Shown: positions 44,520 through 57,700 of the stretch, one piece after another
Position numbering within the stretch: position 1 is the stretch's first letter
Layout: the number at the start of each line of letters is the position of its first letter
Position numbers and translations under genes: made by a program
The notes under the pieces: generated by a model
What the model saw: the letters and a program-made list of their open reading frames with translations, nothing else
Database searches by the model: none
Told to the model about the DNA's origin: nothing
Assembly (NCBI RefSeq): GCF_019925205.1
Contig: NC_083568.1
Span: 27,092,393-27,156,392 of the forward strand
From: Metopolophium dirhodum
Lineage: Eukaryota; Arthropoda; Insecta; Hemiptera; Aphididae
Direction: 5' to 3'
Length of the DNA stretch: 64,000 nucleotides

Positions 44520-47506
44520 ATGTTTGATTTGGAATTAGTTATTAAGTTTTCTGATTACGAAATAATGTGGAAACAGCAGATTGTTGAAACGAAATTCTCC
44601 AGCGACGACGGTGGTTCGGTACGTATTGTTTATGATACCTAAAGGTGTAAAATGTTATTGTTATTATTATTAACTATAAACAAATGGATTACACTTATCT
44701 ATATCTACATTTAATATATAAAGAGGAAAGGTTATTGTTTGTTTGTAACGAATTAACTCAAAAACTACTTGACCGATTTCAAAAATCCTTTCACCAATAG
44801 AAAGCTACATTCATGGGAAGTGTTATAAGCATACAACTTAAACCATAAAGTCCAACCCGAAGAGGTGCTCAAACAGCGATTTTGAGATTTACGTTGGAAA
44901 TATTTGTTTACAAATGGTTGCTATTGGTTATAGGAGAAATAATTAGTAGAAATTAATATTTATTACAATATAACAGGTACAAGAATGCATCAAATCTAAT
45001 GTTCACACATTGCCTAACAGGGTGTCTGAGTTGCACTTACTGCAACGAGTTATACGCAAAAAGAGTTGAACAATGACAATTTTTTAAGAGCTGTAATTTT
45101 TTACGATTACACTGATGAATTATAAGCTTTAAGTTTATAAACTGTCCACTAAAACATTCATTTTATATTATTATCTTATCACGGATAGTATAAATCCTCT
45201 ATTATACTATTATTATAATAATTTACATTACATTGTTGCATTCAATTATTATTATATCATATTATTGTATACTTTGCTTGAACAAAAAATCGAAACAAAT
45301 GTAAATATCTTATTTGAACCGCTAAAGTAGAGGCAATTATTTCTTTAACATGACTATTTTTTGTAAACAGTTATTCATCATTGGAAATTGTTAATTCCAT
45401 TTTAAGCTTAATCTATATAATAAGTAACAACATCAAATAGCAATGATAATGTACTTATATTATCATAGTAGGTAGATACTATATTATATTCTACATTAAA
45501 TAATTGTGTTATTATATCATCGTATAGTGTAAACGTAAAATTACAACGAACGACCTGGAAACATGTGACGAACCACCAACCAAAAAAAGAAAAACAGAAC
45601 ATATTCAACCCACTCAAAGATTGAAATCTCGCGTAAAACAATTATTATTTAATCATTATTACACTACTATAAAGGTAGTGTTTTATTCTACACTGAATTT
45701 TTTATGTTGATATCTTCGTATAGCGCAAACGTAAGATAATCACAAATGTACTGGCAAATTCTGACGAACCTCCGATAAAAAAGAGGAAGACTGGTGATAG
45801 TCAACGTATTGAAAGTTTAAAACCTAACGTAATACAATTATTATTTAATCTTTATTACATTACTATAAAGGTATTTTATTCCACACTGAATTGTTTATGT
45901 TGATATCTTCGTATAGCGCAAACGTAAGATAACCACAAATGTACTGGCGAGATGTGACGAACCTTTGATAAAAAAGAGGAAGACTAGTGATAGTCAACCT
46001 ATTCAAAATTAAAAACCTAACGTAAAACAATTATTATTTAATCTTTATTACATTACTATAAAGGTATTTTATTCCACACTGAATTTTTTATGTTGATATC
46101 TTCGTATAGCGCAAACGTAAGATAATCACAAATGTACTGGCAAATTGTGACGAACCTCTGATAAAAAAGAGGAAGACTAGTGATAGTCAACCTATTTAAA
46201 ATTTAAAATCTAACGTGAAACAATTATTATTTAATTTTTACTACATTACTATAAAAGTATTTTATTCTACACTGAATTTTTTTATGTTGATATCTTCGTG
46301 TAGCGTAAACGTAAGATAATCACAAATGTACTGGCGAATCGTGACGAACCTCCGATAAAAAAGAGGAAGACTGGTGATAGTCAGCCTATTAAAAGTTTAA
46401 AATCTAACGTAAAACAATTATTATTTAATTTTTACTACATCACTATAAAGGTATTTTATTCTACACTGAATTTTTTTATGTTGATATATTCGTATAGCGC
46501 AAACGTAAGATAACCACAAATGTACTGGCAAGATGTGACGAACCTTTGATAAAAAAGAGGAAGACTAGTGATAGTCAACCTATTCAAAATTTAAAACCTA
46601 ACGTAAAACAATTATTATTTAATTTTCACTACATTACTATAGTATTCTACATTGAATTAATTAAATGTCGATATTACATATTATCGTATAGCGCAAACGT
46701 AAAATGATAACGAACGTAGGTACTGTTAACGTATGATGAACCACCGATCAAAAAGAGGAAAACAGGAGATAACCAACTTACTCAAATTTTGAAATCTAAT
46801 GTAAAACAATTATTATTTTATTATTTACTACATTACAATGGAGGTATGGTTCCATACTATGTAGTAAATAATAAAATAATAATTGTTTTACATTAGATTT
46901 CAAAATTTGAGTAAGTTGGTTATCTCCTGTTTTCCTCTTTTTGATCGGTGGTTCATCATACGTTAACAGTACCTACGTTCGTTATCATTTTACGTTTGCG
47001 CTATACGATAATATGTAATATCGACATTTAATTAATTCAATGTAGAATACTATAGTAATGTAGTGAAAATTAAATAATAATTGTTTTACGTTAGGTTTTA
47101 AATTTTGAATAGGTTGACTATCACTAGTCTTCCTCTTTTTTATCAAAGATTCGTCACATCTTGCCAGTACATTTGTGGTTATCTTACGTTTGCGCTATAC
47201 GAATATATCAACATAAAAAAATTCAGTGTAGAATAAAATACCTTTATAGTGATGTAGTAAAAATTAAATAATAATTGTTTTACGTTAGATTTTAAACTTT
47301 TAATAGGTTGACTATCATCAGTCTTCCTCTTTTTTATCGGAGGTTCGTCACAGAATCTTAACATCAAGAATTAAGTTATGTAACTTTGATAATGTTTTTT
47401 TTTTTAGATTAAATACAGTGCCAAGAAGTGGTATAAGTTGATGAAGTATGATCTAAAGCCACTGAATAATCTAACACAACAAGGACCAGTATCCGCTGCC
47501 AATGAT
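44520..47506 (+). CDS. Candidate host gene with tandem basic-motif exons (partial)
   Basis: I do not recognise the product. Exon A (44520-44618, 33 codons, starts MFDLELVIKFSD) ends at a GTACGT donor in phase 0. Seven tandem exon copies of 147 nt follow from 45528, each bounded by a TCGTATAG-type acceptor and an AAG|GTA-type donor, also phase 0. Exon Z (47408-47506, 33 codons, starts IKYSAKKWYKLM) has a T-run acceptor and GTGCGT donor, phase 0. The repeated exon encodes a conserved basic KKRK(T) motif, like a nuclear import signal, then KQLLFN. Copies 1, 2, 5 and 6 are open; 3 and 4 have a TAA; 7 is frameshifted. No stop-containing last exon was found. How many copies are used is unknown. Confidence 0.45.
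44725..44950. mobile_element. Relic of an interspersed repeat (unclassified)
   Basis: TTGTTTGTTTGTAACG followed by AACTCAAAAACTACTTGACC and GAAAGCTACATTCATGGGAAG is a sentence I associate with widespread insect interspersed repeats. No coding frame or terminal repeats are visible, so class and ends are uncertain. Confidence 0.3.
45528..46841 (+). repeat. Tandem array of seven 193-196-bp units (147-nt exon plus short intron)
   Basis: Exon-like parts start at 45528, 45724, 45917, 46110, 46304, 46498 and 46692. The first five are exactly 147 nt, the sixth 144 nt. Spacers of 46-50 nt begin GTA(T/G) and end TCGT(A/G)TAG. Units are alike enough to be recent duplications, and the first is most divergent. 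Confidence 0.95.
46341..47351. repeat. Large palindrome, 490-bp arms, 31-bp loop
   Basis: The arm 46341-46830 (part of copy 5, copy 6 and most of copy 7 of the exon array) is repeated inverted at 46862-47351 with no net indel and only a few substitutions seen. The 31-bp centre is itself partly symmetrical (GTATGGTTCCATAC). Confidence 0.95.
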
Positions 47507-50500
47507 GTGCGTATATTACATAATACATATATTTATATAAATATATTATTGTATTATAAAGAAGTTGATAAGTCCACAATTAAGGGTTTAAAATATTTAT
47601 GAAACATACAATTTAGGCTTTTTATATATAGTGCGATGACATTTGGTGACCCATAATACATATATAGGGGAGTGAATAGTAATGATACAAATATGTAGTG
47701 TTTTTATACGTAAATCTGAGCGTTAAATTAAATTAAATTAATAAACTTGTGAAAGCTGATAGAAACAAAATATTATGTTCCACCTTGCTTATTGTAATAT
47801 TAATATTATAATATATTATTAAATCACTTTAGGCCTTTTTTGAGTGCTCCATAAACCTACGGCACATGCAACAATATTATTATGTATTCATTGTCTTATT
47901 GTAATATTCGTGATATTATATACTATTATATTATATGGGTTGAACGTAAAAGGTGAATCCTAAATGAAACATTTTAAAGCATTCGGCCAACAAGACCTCA
48001 TTTTGTTTTATATTTATAAACCGTAATTATAACCATATAGGCGTGTGCGCACTATGTATGCATGGTATAAGGTATACGCTTTTTTAGAGGGCTGCATAAT
48101 ATGAACCATGTCTAAAATAACAGTTTTTAGAAAAATAAAAATAACGAAATGTACGTAGGTGTGCGATCGATGTTCACGGTTTAATTATTATGGGAATCAA
48201 ATAATAAAATTATATCCTTTTAAATAAACACGATTTTGTAAAATTAGGATTTCGTGTCGATCGTAATGGTAATGATAATTAACTCGGGGAAATTTATATT
48301 TTCGGGGAGCGCACACATTTTACTAGCCGCTGCATACTCTAAGATCAACACCTATGAGGTGATAATATGACTAAAACATAAATGTATTGTATAATTCTCT
48401 TTTAATTTGTACGTTACTCGCTGCTGTACGCCTGCAGTACTATAATAATAATAATAATAATAATAATATATTACGAACTTGAAACCACTCATGACGTGTC
48501 CATATTCAAATATAGCTCAATCCAATTATATTAAAAATAAACAAAACAGCATTATGTGATATTATAATATCACGTAGATTTCGATTGTTGTGAACTATGA
48601 TGTCATATAAAAATTCAATTAATGTATTCAGTACAGTATAATATTATTATTTTGTACCTATACTTATATTGAAACGAAACATAATATATGATATGTCACG
48701 CCTATTTAACTTTTGTTGAAATCGATTGTTTTTCCACCATGAAATCGGCTGACATTGTACGACATCAAAGTGTAAGGCGTCCCTTAAATGTCCGCCGAGC
48801 AAAGTTGCACGTCTCGGCCGGCCAGACCCGTACCAGACCAGTGCCAACGCACGACTGTGTCCAAAAAATCGAATACAAAAAGATTCGATGACCATGTAAC
48901 ATGTAAGTGTTTAGTGTTTCGTATTATTACCACTTCACCTGACCTACTGTTGTTATATTCAGGTTGGTTGTTGAAAACACGATTTGTATGTGAATGATTG
49001 AGCTCATACCTGTTGTTTTAACTACAAGACTTACCGACGGTTATTACCTGCATTACTAATTATTGTTTTGTACTTAATTTGTTTTTCTTATTATTGTTAA
49101 AAATGTTGAATTCAAAATATGTTGTAAATATGTTATTAATAAATGTCATGTATTGTTTATGAATATTAAGCTGTTGTATTTTGTTAACGATGGTTTAAAA
49201 CAAAAATTATATTTTTTATTGGTGGTTTAAGGCGTAATTGCAAATAGGAATCCAGGAAGATAAATCTAATACATAGTAATAATAATAATCATTATTATTA
49301 TTTTTACCGATTATAATGTACAGGAAAAATACTTGAAAAAAGTATCTATAGATACATACAAGATATACTAGATACATCTATGTTTAAGTCTAGAATAATA
49401 TGCAAGAAACAAGGTACATTCAACATTTTCAAAAAGTTACTGGTTACCGGTTACTTACATTTAAAATGTTATGTTTAAATAAAATAGAATATTTAGTTAC
49501 TTTATTTAAAATACAAGCTACATTTTTCAAAATAGTTATTTTAGAATTAAGTAATTCAAACTTCTTTAGTCTAGGAATCAACTCACTAACTTAAAAAAAA
49601 AAAACAACTAAATTTAAGATGATCCATAAGACATTAAAACGTATTTAATTAGTCAAGACAATAATTATTGTTAAAGTAACAGTGTAATAATATCTCACGT
49701 TTCCACAATTAGTGCTTATTAAATGAAAACATAATAACAAGAATCGAATAAAAAATCGTTATTTTACATCAAAATATAATATAAACATCAAAATTTGATT
49801 TTCAAATGCTCATAAGAAACACACACACCATATTGTACAACAAGTAAAATCATCGGTTCACTCTAAATTCAAATTTCGATAGAGTTATTTCAATACATAC
49901 CAACATTGTGAGGGTTTGAAGAGTTTTATAACTTATCCCTAATTAATGTTTACAATATCCATAATGACAGCATGTCAGTTTAATTAGGTCAGGCAAGGTT
50001 AGGTGACTGGTTAATTGGTTGCATTATAATATTAATTTGCTTTTATTATAATTTATGATATATCATTATGTTTAAGTTATTAATATTATAATGAATTTTA
50101 CTCTCCACGATGGTGTAAAGGAAAAAATAACATTTCGTGGCAAAAAATTCACAGCATTGTTTCCGTTTAATTAACTTCGTGTAATATTATCCACAATACT
50201 ATAAAATATAAAGAATATTATGTAAAATCATTTATTTTTTTAAACTGAATTAGTTGTTTTTAGTATTAAACGGTGGCCATCTTTTAATAGTCTATTTCAA
50301 ATCTAAATTTTCTTTTGTATTTATTAAAATTATTGGTAATAGTTGGGATTTTCAGACGGGGCGGAATACGGCTAAGTTCAAAATGTTTAAATCATTGTTT
50401 ATACTATTTCCGCCCCCCCCCCCTCCCGCCACTGATAATATAATAATAATATAACGCGTTAAAGAAGTCGTACAAGTCGTATTTGAATATCTATTTAAAT

Positions 50501-53128
50501 TTCTTATCCTAACAGAGACTTTTGCAGAACGCTCCATTGGTATAATATTCATTCCTTTGTTGTGCACTCAGAAATTGCGTTAAAAAAAAATCTGTAAAGA
50601 TAGGGTTTACAATACAAGCGAATATCATTGTTATTATATTGATATTCACTGAAAGTACATAATAATATTATATTTTCGTCGGATATTATGTAAGTTAAAA
50701 AAATAAAATAAAACCGACGACGACGACGACGATGAGCCGCGGTGAGACTTTATATTTTTATTTTGAATTACATATACGACATTCGGAAGATATTCGAAAA
50801 TAGCGCAAAAATAGATTTAAATGTGATCCGGCACAATAATTAATGCACGTTTTATAAATAATACTCAAAGTATAATAATAGTATAATACATTTGAACACG
50901 ACGGCATGTTTGAAGTACAAGTTTTATTAGTATATTACGGCCGTATTCTACAGGGAAAAAAACCGAAATAATTTTACGTGGGTGTGATATTATTATTATT
51001 ATTATACTGATATATTAACTCGTTGAAAAATAAAAACTCAAACGTTCACAAAATAAAAGGCAGCTATTAAATTATATTAATGTTTGCTCGACGACTATCG
51101 AGCGATTTATCATAATAATATATGTATAACTCTGTATGAGTGCTTCGGGATAGATGCGAATATTACTTTTGTGAAATTTAATAAACCATACTGATGATAT
51201 CAATTTTAACGATGTTGGCCGTACGCTATGCGATATTATATATTGTACAGCTGAACGTCCCGCTGTGTTCTGCGGTCAACACGACTTTTTTCCTAATAAA
51301 AATGACTGCAGTACGAATTTAGAAAAAATATTAAACGTCATTTTATGTTTCGGTTCGGATTTTATTAAATTATAACCGTTTTTTCGGAAATATTTTAAAA
51401 GTTAGTTGACCGCAACGAATATTAATAAATTGTCATTTTCCGTTAATAGTATTTAAATAGAGTAATATGACAATTTTTTATTGTTCAATCGATTGTGTAA
51501 GTATACTAGTTATAGGTACTCAATGTCTGTGCAATGGTACAGTAAAAATAATATTACAAGTGATACAATAAAATAATATTATACATAAATATTATTACAA
51601 AACAAACACATTATATCTTATTAATTGTCTGCAGCGGGTATGTATGGCAGGGTTCGTTGTCTTCTAATAGAAGGTACCACTTGAGGTTAGGCGTGGTTTT
51701 AGAATCGGTGGTCAGAGGTATTTTTTCGCCGGTTTTGAAGTGGAGAGCCCTTTCGGTTTTATTTCGGTCTGTCGTGGCCAAGTTCTTCTAATGGATTTGT
51801 TAACCATGTTGGTAGCTGGTATTGTAATCCCGTGTCGTTGTAAAGCCGTTTATTTCGGACGAACAATTGGGATTTTAGAGTTTATTCTCAGGAATATATT
51901 TCAGAAGATAAAACGCTTGCAATTTTAGTTTGGGTTATACTTGTCCATACTCGGCACGCGTAGATTATGGGAACGGCCTTTTATTAATGCCGCATACAGT
52001 ATGTCCCAAAAGTCGTCCAAGGGTCATCCCTGCCGTAAACATATCGATATACGACGATATAATATCTAGGCGTAATTTCTTACCTACGACATTAACTATA
52101 ATCTATAAGGAAATTTCAATTTCAATGGCATACATTTTCTCATAGTTTTCTGTTTGGGAAAAACCAGCATTTAGATATGATAATATTGATTAGCCACGGA
52201 GATATTATAATCACCTAATACAGGACTTTTTGAAACACACACTGCTTCGTACATGTAGAAGTAGAGAACATTATTATTTTAATCTGCTGGGTCGAGCTGT
52301 GATTTTAGTACGGATTGTGTAGGATTTGTTAACCTATATAGGATTTGTTTTCGTCCTTGTGCATCCTTATTCCTTAGTTAAGTTTTTTTTTTGTTAATTA
52401 TTGGATTTTCGAAATTTAATATCATATAACCTTGCAGTATACCTACGCAACATGACAACTCATGAGATATTATTCTACCATAAAAGTGAAAAAGAAAGAA
52501 AAAAAATAGCTTTTTAATATCGAAAATAAGAAGACCGGTCTTAAAAACGACGAGAACGAGAGTAACGCGTTATTTTCGAGAATTCGTTGTGCCTTTAAGT
52601 TCGGGAATGTCTACCTGTTGATTGTTCGATAGTTATACGCTCTGAGCGGAAAGAGGAATGTGTATGGTGAATGGTAGACGAAAACGCGTGGGTGACCCTA
52701 TTCCGGCGATAAAGAATAAGAGCACTCCGAGAGATTCACGCTTCGAAGACATTTTAGATAGGAAATTCGATCTTGTCGCTGCAGCTAGCCGTAAAGAGAT
52801 AATTTGTCGATTTTTCGATTTTTTGTAGCTACTTCCCCGAACGCAGTGAACAACAACTAAATACGAACGATTTAAAAAAAAAAAAACTACCGATATTTAC
52901 CGTATACCAACGACACGTCTCGACGAAATCGTGCAGCGATTCAGATAAAAAAAAAAAGTAACCACGACGACTTTATTTTAAAACTTTATGTTTTCCGAGT
53001 CGTCTTTATTATTATCATTGTTTTTTTTTTTTTTTTTGTGTATGTGATATTGTTAAATACGAGTATAGTTGTAGTATCTGCAGCTTAGTTACAATATTAA
53101 TTTTAAATTTCATAATAAGCTCTTAGGT
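47507..53128. other. AT-rich region without supported gene, up to the gypsy insertion
   Basis: The CpG-richer stretch 48715-48905 has two short overlapping frames (CCGCCGAGC, CGGCCGGCCAGACCCG) but no splice context tying it to exon Z. A TAA microsatellite lies at 48445-48475, a (CGA)n run at 50716-50733 and a C-run at 50412-50428. Short frames at 51740-52145 and the GC-richer 52540-52840 are not supported as genes. Confidence 0.4.
53125..53128. repeat. Left 4-bp target duplication of gypsy element (AGGT)
   Basis: AGGT precedes the 5' LTR and follows the 3' LTR at 61346-61349. Confidence 0.85.
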
Positions 53129-54640
53129 TGTAACGGGATAAAACGGAGTGCTCATTTAGGTGGCGCACTCTCGTGGCCCGTTACCACACCGTCACATGTA
53201 AAGACTACCGCGCGCTCTTGCGATTGTAGAACCGGCGAAACACCGGCGAACGCCCAAACCTAACCGCACCACACAGCCACAGATAGCGCCCGTGCAGTAC
53301 CCGATTTCCGGACGCCTGCCGCCCTCCGGGAAATCGCTGATTAAATAAAAACCCCTCAACTTAAAACCAAAGTTGAAAGTAATCCAGAATCCAGATCAGT
53401 AGAGCTATCTCCCAGGATATTTTAAGTGGTTTTAGGTACGACCGGACCACCCAAAGAGACCAAAACCGCTACCATAACACCACCCCTATCGCTACGGCCA
53501 GACTTAACATAAGTATGGGCCAACGAGCACAGCAACAGCACCCTTCGTCCCCTTCGCTGAGTGCGGCGAGCTAGTAAACCGGCCGGTACTTGGTTACCGG
53601 TAGACACGGGAACTTCCGCCAAACAATAGAACAGCGCCTTGCCTCCAGTCTGCAGAAGCCGGCCGGTATTTAATGACCGGCAGATACGGTGATGCCACAG
53701 ACTGTTCCCACCAACTAGTGACGTTCATCCGTCCAGTTGGCTACCCTGTCCGCTATCGTTGTTGAGAACGCCGAGCCATCGCCGCCGCCGTCCAACCCGT
53801 TACGCCCGTTTATCCGAGAACGCCGAGCCGTTGCCGCCGCCGTCCGGACCCAGTTGTACCGCTATCGTTATTGAGGACGTCGAGCCATCGCCGCCGCCGT
53901 CTGATCCAGTTGTGCCGCTAAGTTTATCCGAGAACGCCGAGCCGTTGCCGCCGCCGTCCGGACCCAGTTGTACCGCTACCGTTATTGAGGACGTCGAGCC
54001 ATCGCCGCCGCCGTCTGATCCAGTTGTGCCGCTAAGTTCATCCGAGAACGCCGAGCCGTTGCCGCCGCCGTCCGGACCCAGTTGTGCCGATACCGTCATT
54101 AAGAACGTCGAGCCATCGCCGCCGTCGTCCAACCCGTTACGTAAGCCTATCCGAGAACGCCGAGCCGTTGCCGCCGTCGTCCAACCCGTTACGTAAGTCT
54201 ATCCGAGAACGCCGAGCCGTTGCCGCCGCCGTCCGGACCCAGTTGTGCCGCTACCATTATTGAGAACGTCGAGCCATCGCCGCCGTCGTCCAACCCGTTA
54301 CGTAGGTCTATCCGAGAACGCCGAGCCGTCGCCGCCGCCGTCACCCGACTGTACCCCGTTGTACCATCACGACCGGAGCAGTACGACATCCACGAGGCTG
54401 CCCCACAGACATATACCTCATACCAATCCACAGACCCACATCGTGAGTTCAATGTATGATTCCCACCACTAAATGTATTCCCAGATAAATCATTTGTATT
54501 TTTGTAAACTCTTTTAATATTGATCAGTAAAAGAAAATATTGTAAAAAATTGGATCAAAAATATTGTTAAAATATTAGTTGATGAAAATAAACGAATTAT
54601 TCAAGTATAACCTAAACGACAACCGTCTGTTTTCATTACA
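53129..54640 (+). repeat. 5' LTR
   Basis: It starts TGTAACGGGATAAAACGGAG and ends GTCTGTTTTCATTACA. A TATA-like TTAAATAAAAA lies near 53341, and AATAAA at 54587-54592 is the likely polyadenylation signal. A GC-rich array of 114-bp units (from about 53757 to 54350) takes up much of it. Frames through this array (Pro/Ser/Glu-rich, up to 145 codons) are probably by-products of the 3n-long repeat. Confidence 0.97.
53757..54350 (+). repeat. 114-bp GC-rich minisatellite inside 5' LTR
   Basis: CCGAGAACGCCGAGCCGTTG recurs at 53814, 53928 and 54042 (114-bp period) and in shorter variant units further on. The same array is in the 3' LTR (about 60462-61055). Confidence 0.92.
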
Positions 54641-54641
54641 T

Positions 54642-54652
54642 TGGCGCCCAAC
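54642..54652 (+). promoter_or_regulatory. Primer-binding site (tRNA-Lys type)
   Basis: TGGCGCCCAAC begins 1 nt after the LTR. It is complementary to the 3' end of a eukaryotic tRNA-Lys(CUU), including CCA; the match fades after about 11 nt. It primes minus-strand DNA synthesis. Confidence 0.75.
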
Positions 54653-54765
54653 TGCAGTGCTCGATTAGGAAGAAATTCCACTTCGACCTACGAGAAGAAA
54701 ACTACATCGTTATTTAGAAGAAAAACTACTTCGTGTCGATTAAGAAGAAAACTACATCTCTAACA

Positions 54766-57700
54766 ATGGCACCGAAGAAAAACATATCCGAAGAGGCTTT
54801 CAACGCGTTCAGAGCGGAAGTGGAGAGAAACGGTCAATATTTAGCTGACCAGCTGTTGCAGAAAATTTACAAGTTAGAAGAAAAGTGCAACAACCTAGAA
54901 GACGAGAGTAACCGGAAAATCGGAGAAGTTGTGGAAAACTACGAAAGGAAAATCGATTTGATTGAAGCTCAACTCCATGATATAAAACTGAAATATGAGA
55001 ATAGCAGTAGACAACCAGTACATAATGACTGTAATAATAAAAAGGAACAAATACACAACACTGAGATATCGCGTCCGATATTCTATGGAAACAACCGCGA
55101 TGGACACCCAATAGATTTTCTGTACCGACTGGAAGAATATTTTGCAGTAAAACAATCATACGTCGGTGAGAAAATAATTATTGTGGGTGATTGTTTAAAA
55201 GGAACCGCATCAAATTGGTTTTCTACCATCCGATTCCAACTCACCAATTATGATGATTTCAAGAAGGCGTTTATTGACGAATTTTGGTCCAGGGAAATAC
55301 AAATCCAGGTATGGAGTCAATGTCTGAGTACAAAGCACATACCAAACAACACCAACTACCGTGAACATTTTGCCACGTGGGCAACCAAACTTCGACACTT
55401 AGAAGTACCACGATTGTCTGAGAACGAAATTGTAAAGCACATAGCAAGACACTACCCAGGATACCTCAGAGCAATATTGGTGTCACTACCCGAATGTACG
55501 ATACTCACAGCCATGAAGATACTAGGTGAGGAAGAGCAAAGTGATCAACCCACGGAAAACAAAGCAAATAATCAAAAAACTAACCAAAACGAATCCAACA
55601 ACAACAGCCATACTCAAAACAACAACAGTTGGAACAACCAGCGGAGTAATGGTTGGAGCAATATGCCACCACGCAATAACCGTTGGAACAACCAACCATA
55701 CCGCAGCAATGACAAGCGAGGAGAGACCCAACAAAACAGCACACCACAAACGGAAAAAATCCAACAGGTGGCAACGAATAGTGAAGAGCAAGCAGGATCT
55801 AGTGGCAATGAACAACATGCAATCAACTCATTGAATACCACTAATCAATCAGTTAGTCCGTATATTCAATGTACAATAGAAGGGGAGGAAGTCACCCTAC
55901 TCATCGACACTGGAGCGACAATCAGTGTACTGACGAAGGAGGTGGTAGATATTATCACTAACAAAAATCCAAAAATCCCACAGCTTCCAGTGACCGGGAT
56001 CCAAATCAGTAACGCGGTCGGAAAAAAGATATGCAAAGTATCAAAGCAGATTTTCTGTGAGTGCAAAATAGGGAACGAGTATATCCAAACCAATTTCATT
56101 CAGGTGGAGAATCTCAATGAAAAAGGGATAATTGGAGCTGATATATTGAAAAAATATGACGCTCAAATCAAATTCAAAGAACAAGTTATTCAATTCAAGA
56201 TTGACCAGACCATACACAAAATACCGTTCGCCAACCAAAACCCAAGAGTGATCAGCGCCCAGGAGCACTTACTCAATGTAGAGATAAGCGAAAATCCAGA
56301 AGAAGACCAAGTAGATCTTACCAGTGATGAGAAACAACAATTTATATCATTACTCGACAAATATGATGAAATATTTTCAGACAAACCAGGGAAAATTAAA
56401 ACATTCCAGTGCCAGATACGAGTGAAGGCAGGGGACCCTATCCATCAAAAACAGTATCCCATACCAGTGTCCAGGATACCCAAAGTGGACGCAGAAATAC
56501 AGAGAATGCTCAAATTAGAAATTATTGAAAAGTCTACATCACCATGGTCATCACCGATTGTTTGCACAGAGAAGAAAAATGGCGACATCCGGCTCTGTCT
56601 TGATGCACGGAAAATCAACACCATGATTATACCAGACCGGGAGTGCCCCACCAACATGGAGGAGACACTGATGAAGTTCCGCGGCATGAAGTATCTTAGT
56701 TCTATTGATCTCACCGCCGGATACTGGCAATGTCCATTAAAAGAGGAGTGTAGGGAGATAACAGCTTTTCTACATCGAGGGAGGAATTACCAGTTTAAGG
56801 TGTTACCCTTTGGTTTAATCAATTCTGTGGCAGAGTTCCAGAAAATACTCGACCAGGTATTAGGGCCAGAAATACTCCAATTTGCAGCAATTTATGTGGA
56901 TGACATCCACATCACTTCACGTAACTTCGAGGAACACATGCAACACCTTGAAAGTATCTTTAAAAAATTGAATCAACATCACATCACCATCAACAGGAAA
57001 AAATCACAATTTCTAAAAAACCAAATAGTCTTTTTAGGACATATAATATCCGAAAAAGGGATTACTATGGACCCGGATAAGGTCCAAGCAATACAAAATT
57101 TTCAACCTCCGAAAACGAAGAAACAAGTCCAATCTTTTTTAGGATTCATAAACTTTTACCGTAAATTTATTAGGGATTTATCTCAAGACACCGAACAGTT
57201 AAGCTTATTGACGAAAAAGGATGCAAAATGGAAGTGGGGAAATCAACAACAACAGGCTTTTGAAAATATTAAATCAAAGTTTCTGGAAGACATCATGATT
57301 CAATTTCCCGACTTTACCAAAGAATTCTATATCAATACGGACGCATCCACCACCCATGTTGGAGCCGAGTTGTACCAGCTAGAGGAAGACGGACACCACC
57401 AATCCCTAGGATTCGCCAGCCGAACCCTTAATGCTGCTGAAAGGAACTACAACACAACGGAACTTGAGCTGTTAGCGATAGTCTTCACTTGCAAAAAGTT
57501 CCGTCACTATCTGTTAGGACACAAAGTCAAAGTATTAACGGACCATCATGCTTTGACATTCCTAAACACATGTCAGCTGTTAAATGCAAGACTGGTGAGG
57601 TGGGCTACATTCTTACAGGAATACCAGCTGGAGATAACACATGTGCCAGGTCGAGAAAATGTCGGAGCTGACACATTGACTCGTTACCCGCAATCACCCA

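Noticed and set aside
48647..48997. Arg-rich frames in a CpG-richer stretch as last exon of the candidate gene at 44520
   Set aside because: No phase-0 acceptor was found that would join them to the exon ending at 47506.
53759..54472. Pro/Glu/Ser-rich and Gly-rich frames in the LTRs
   Set aside because: They are mirrored on both strands and repeat with a 3n-long GC-rich unit, so openness is expected without coding. The same applies to 60464-61177.
54733..54765. Extension of gag-pol upstream of the first ATG
   Set aside because: It would need a GTG start; the ATG at 54766 has a good context and begins the protein.
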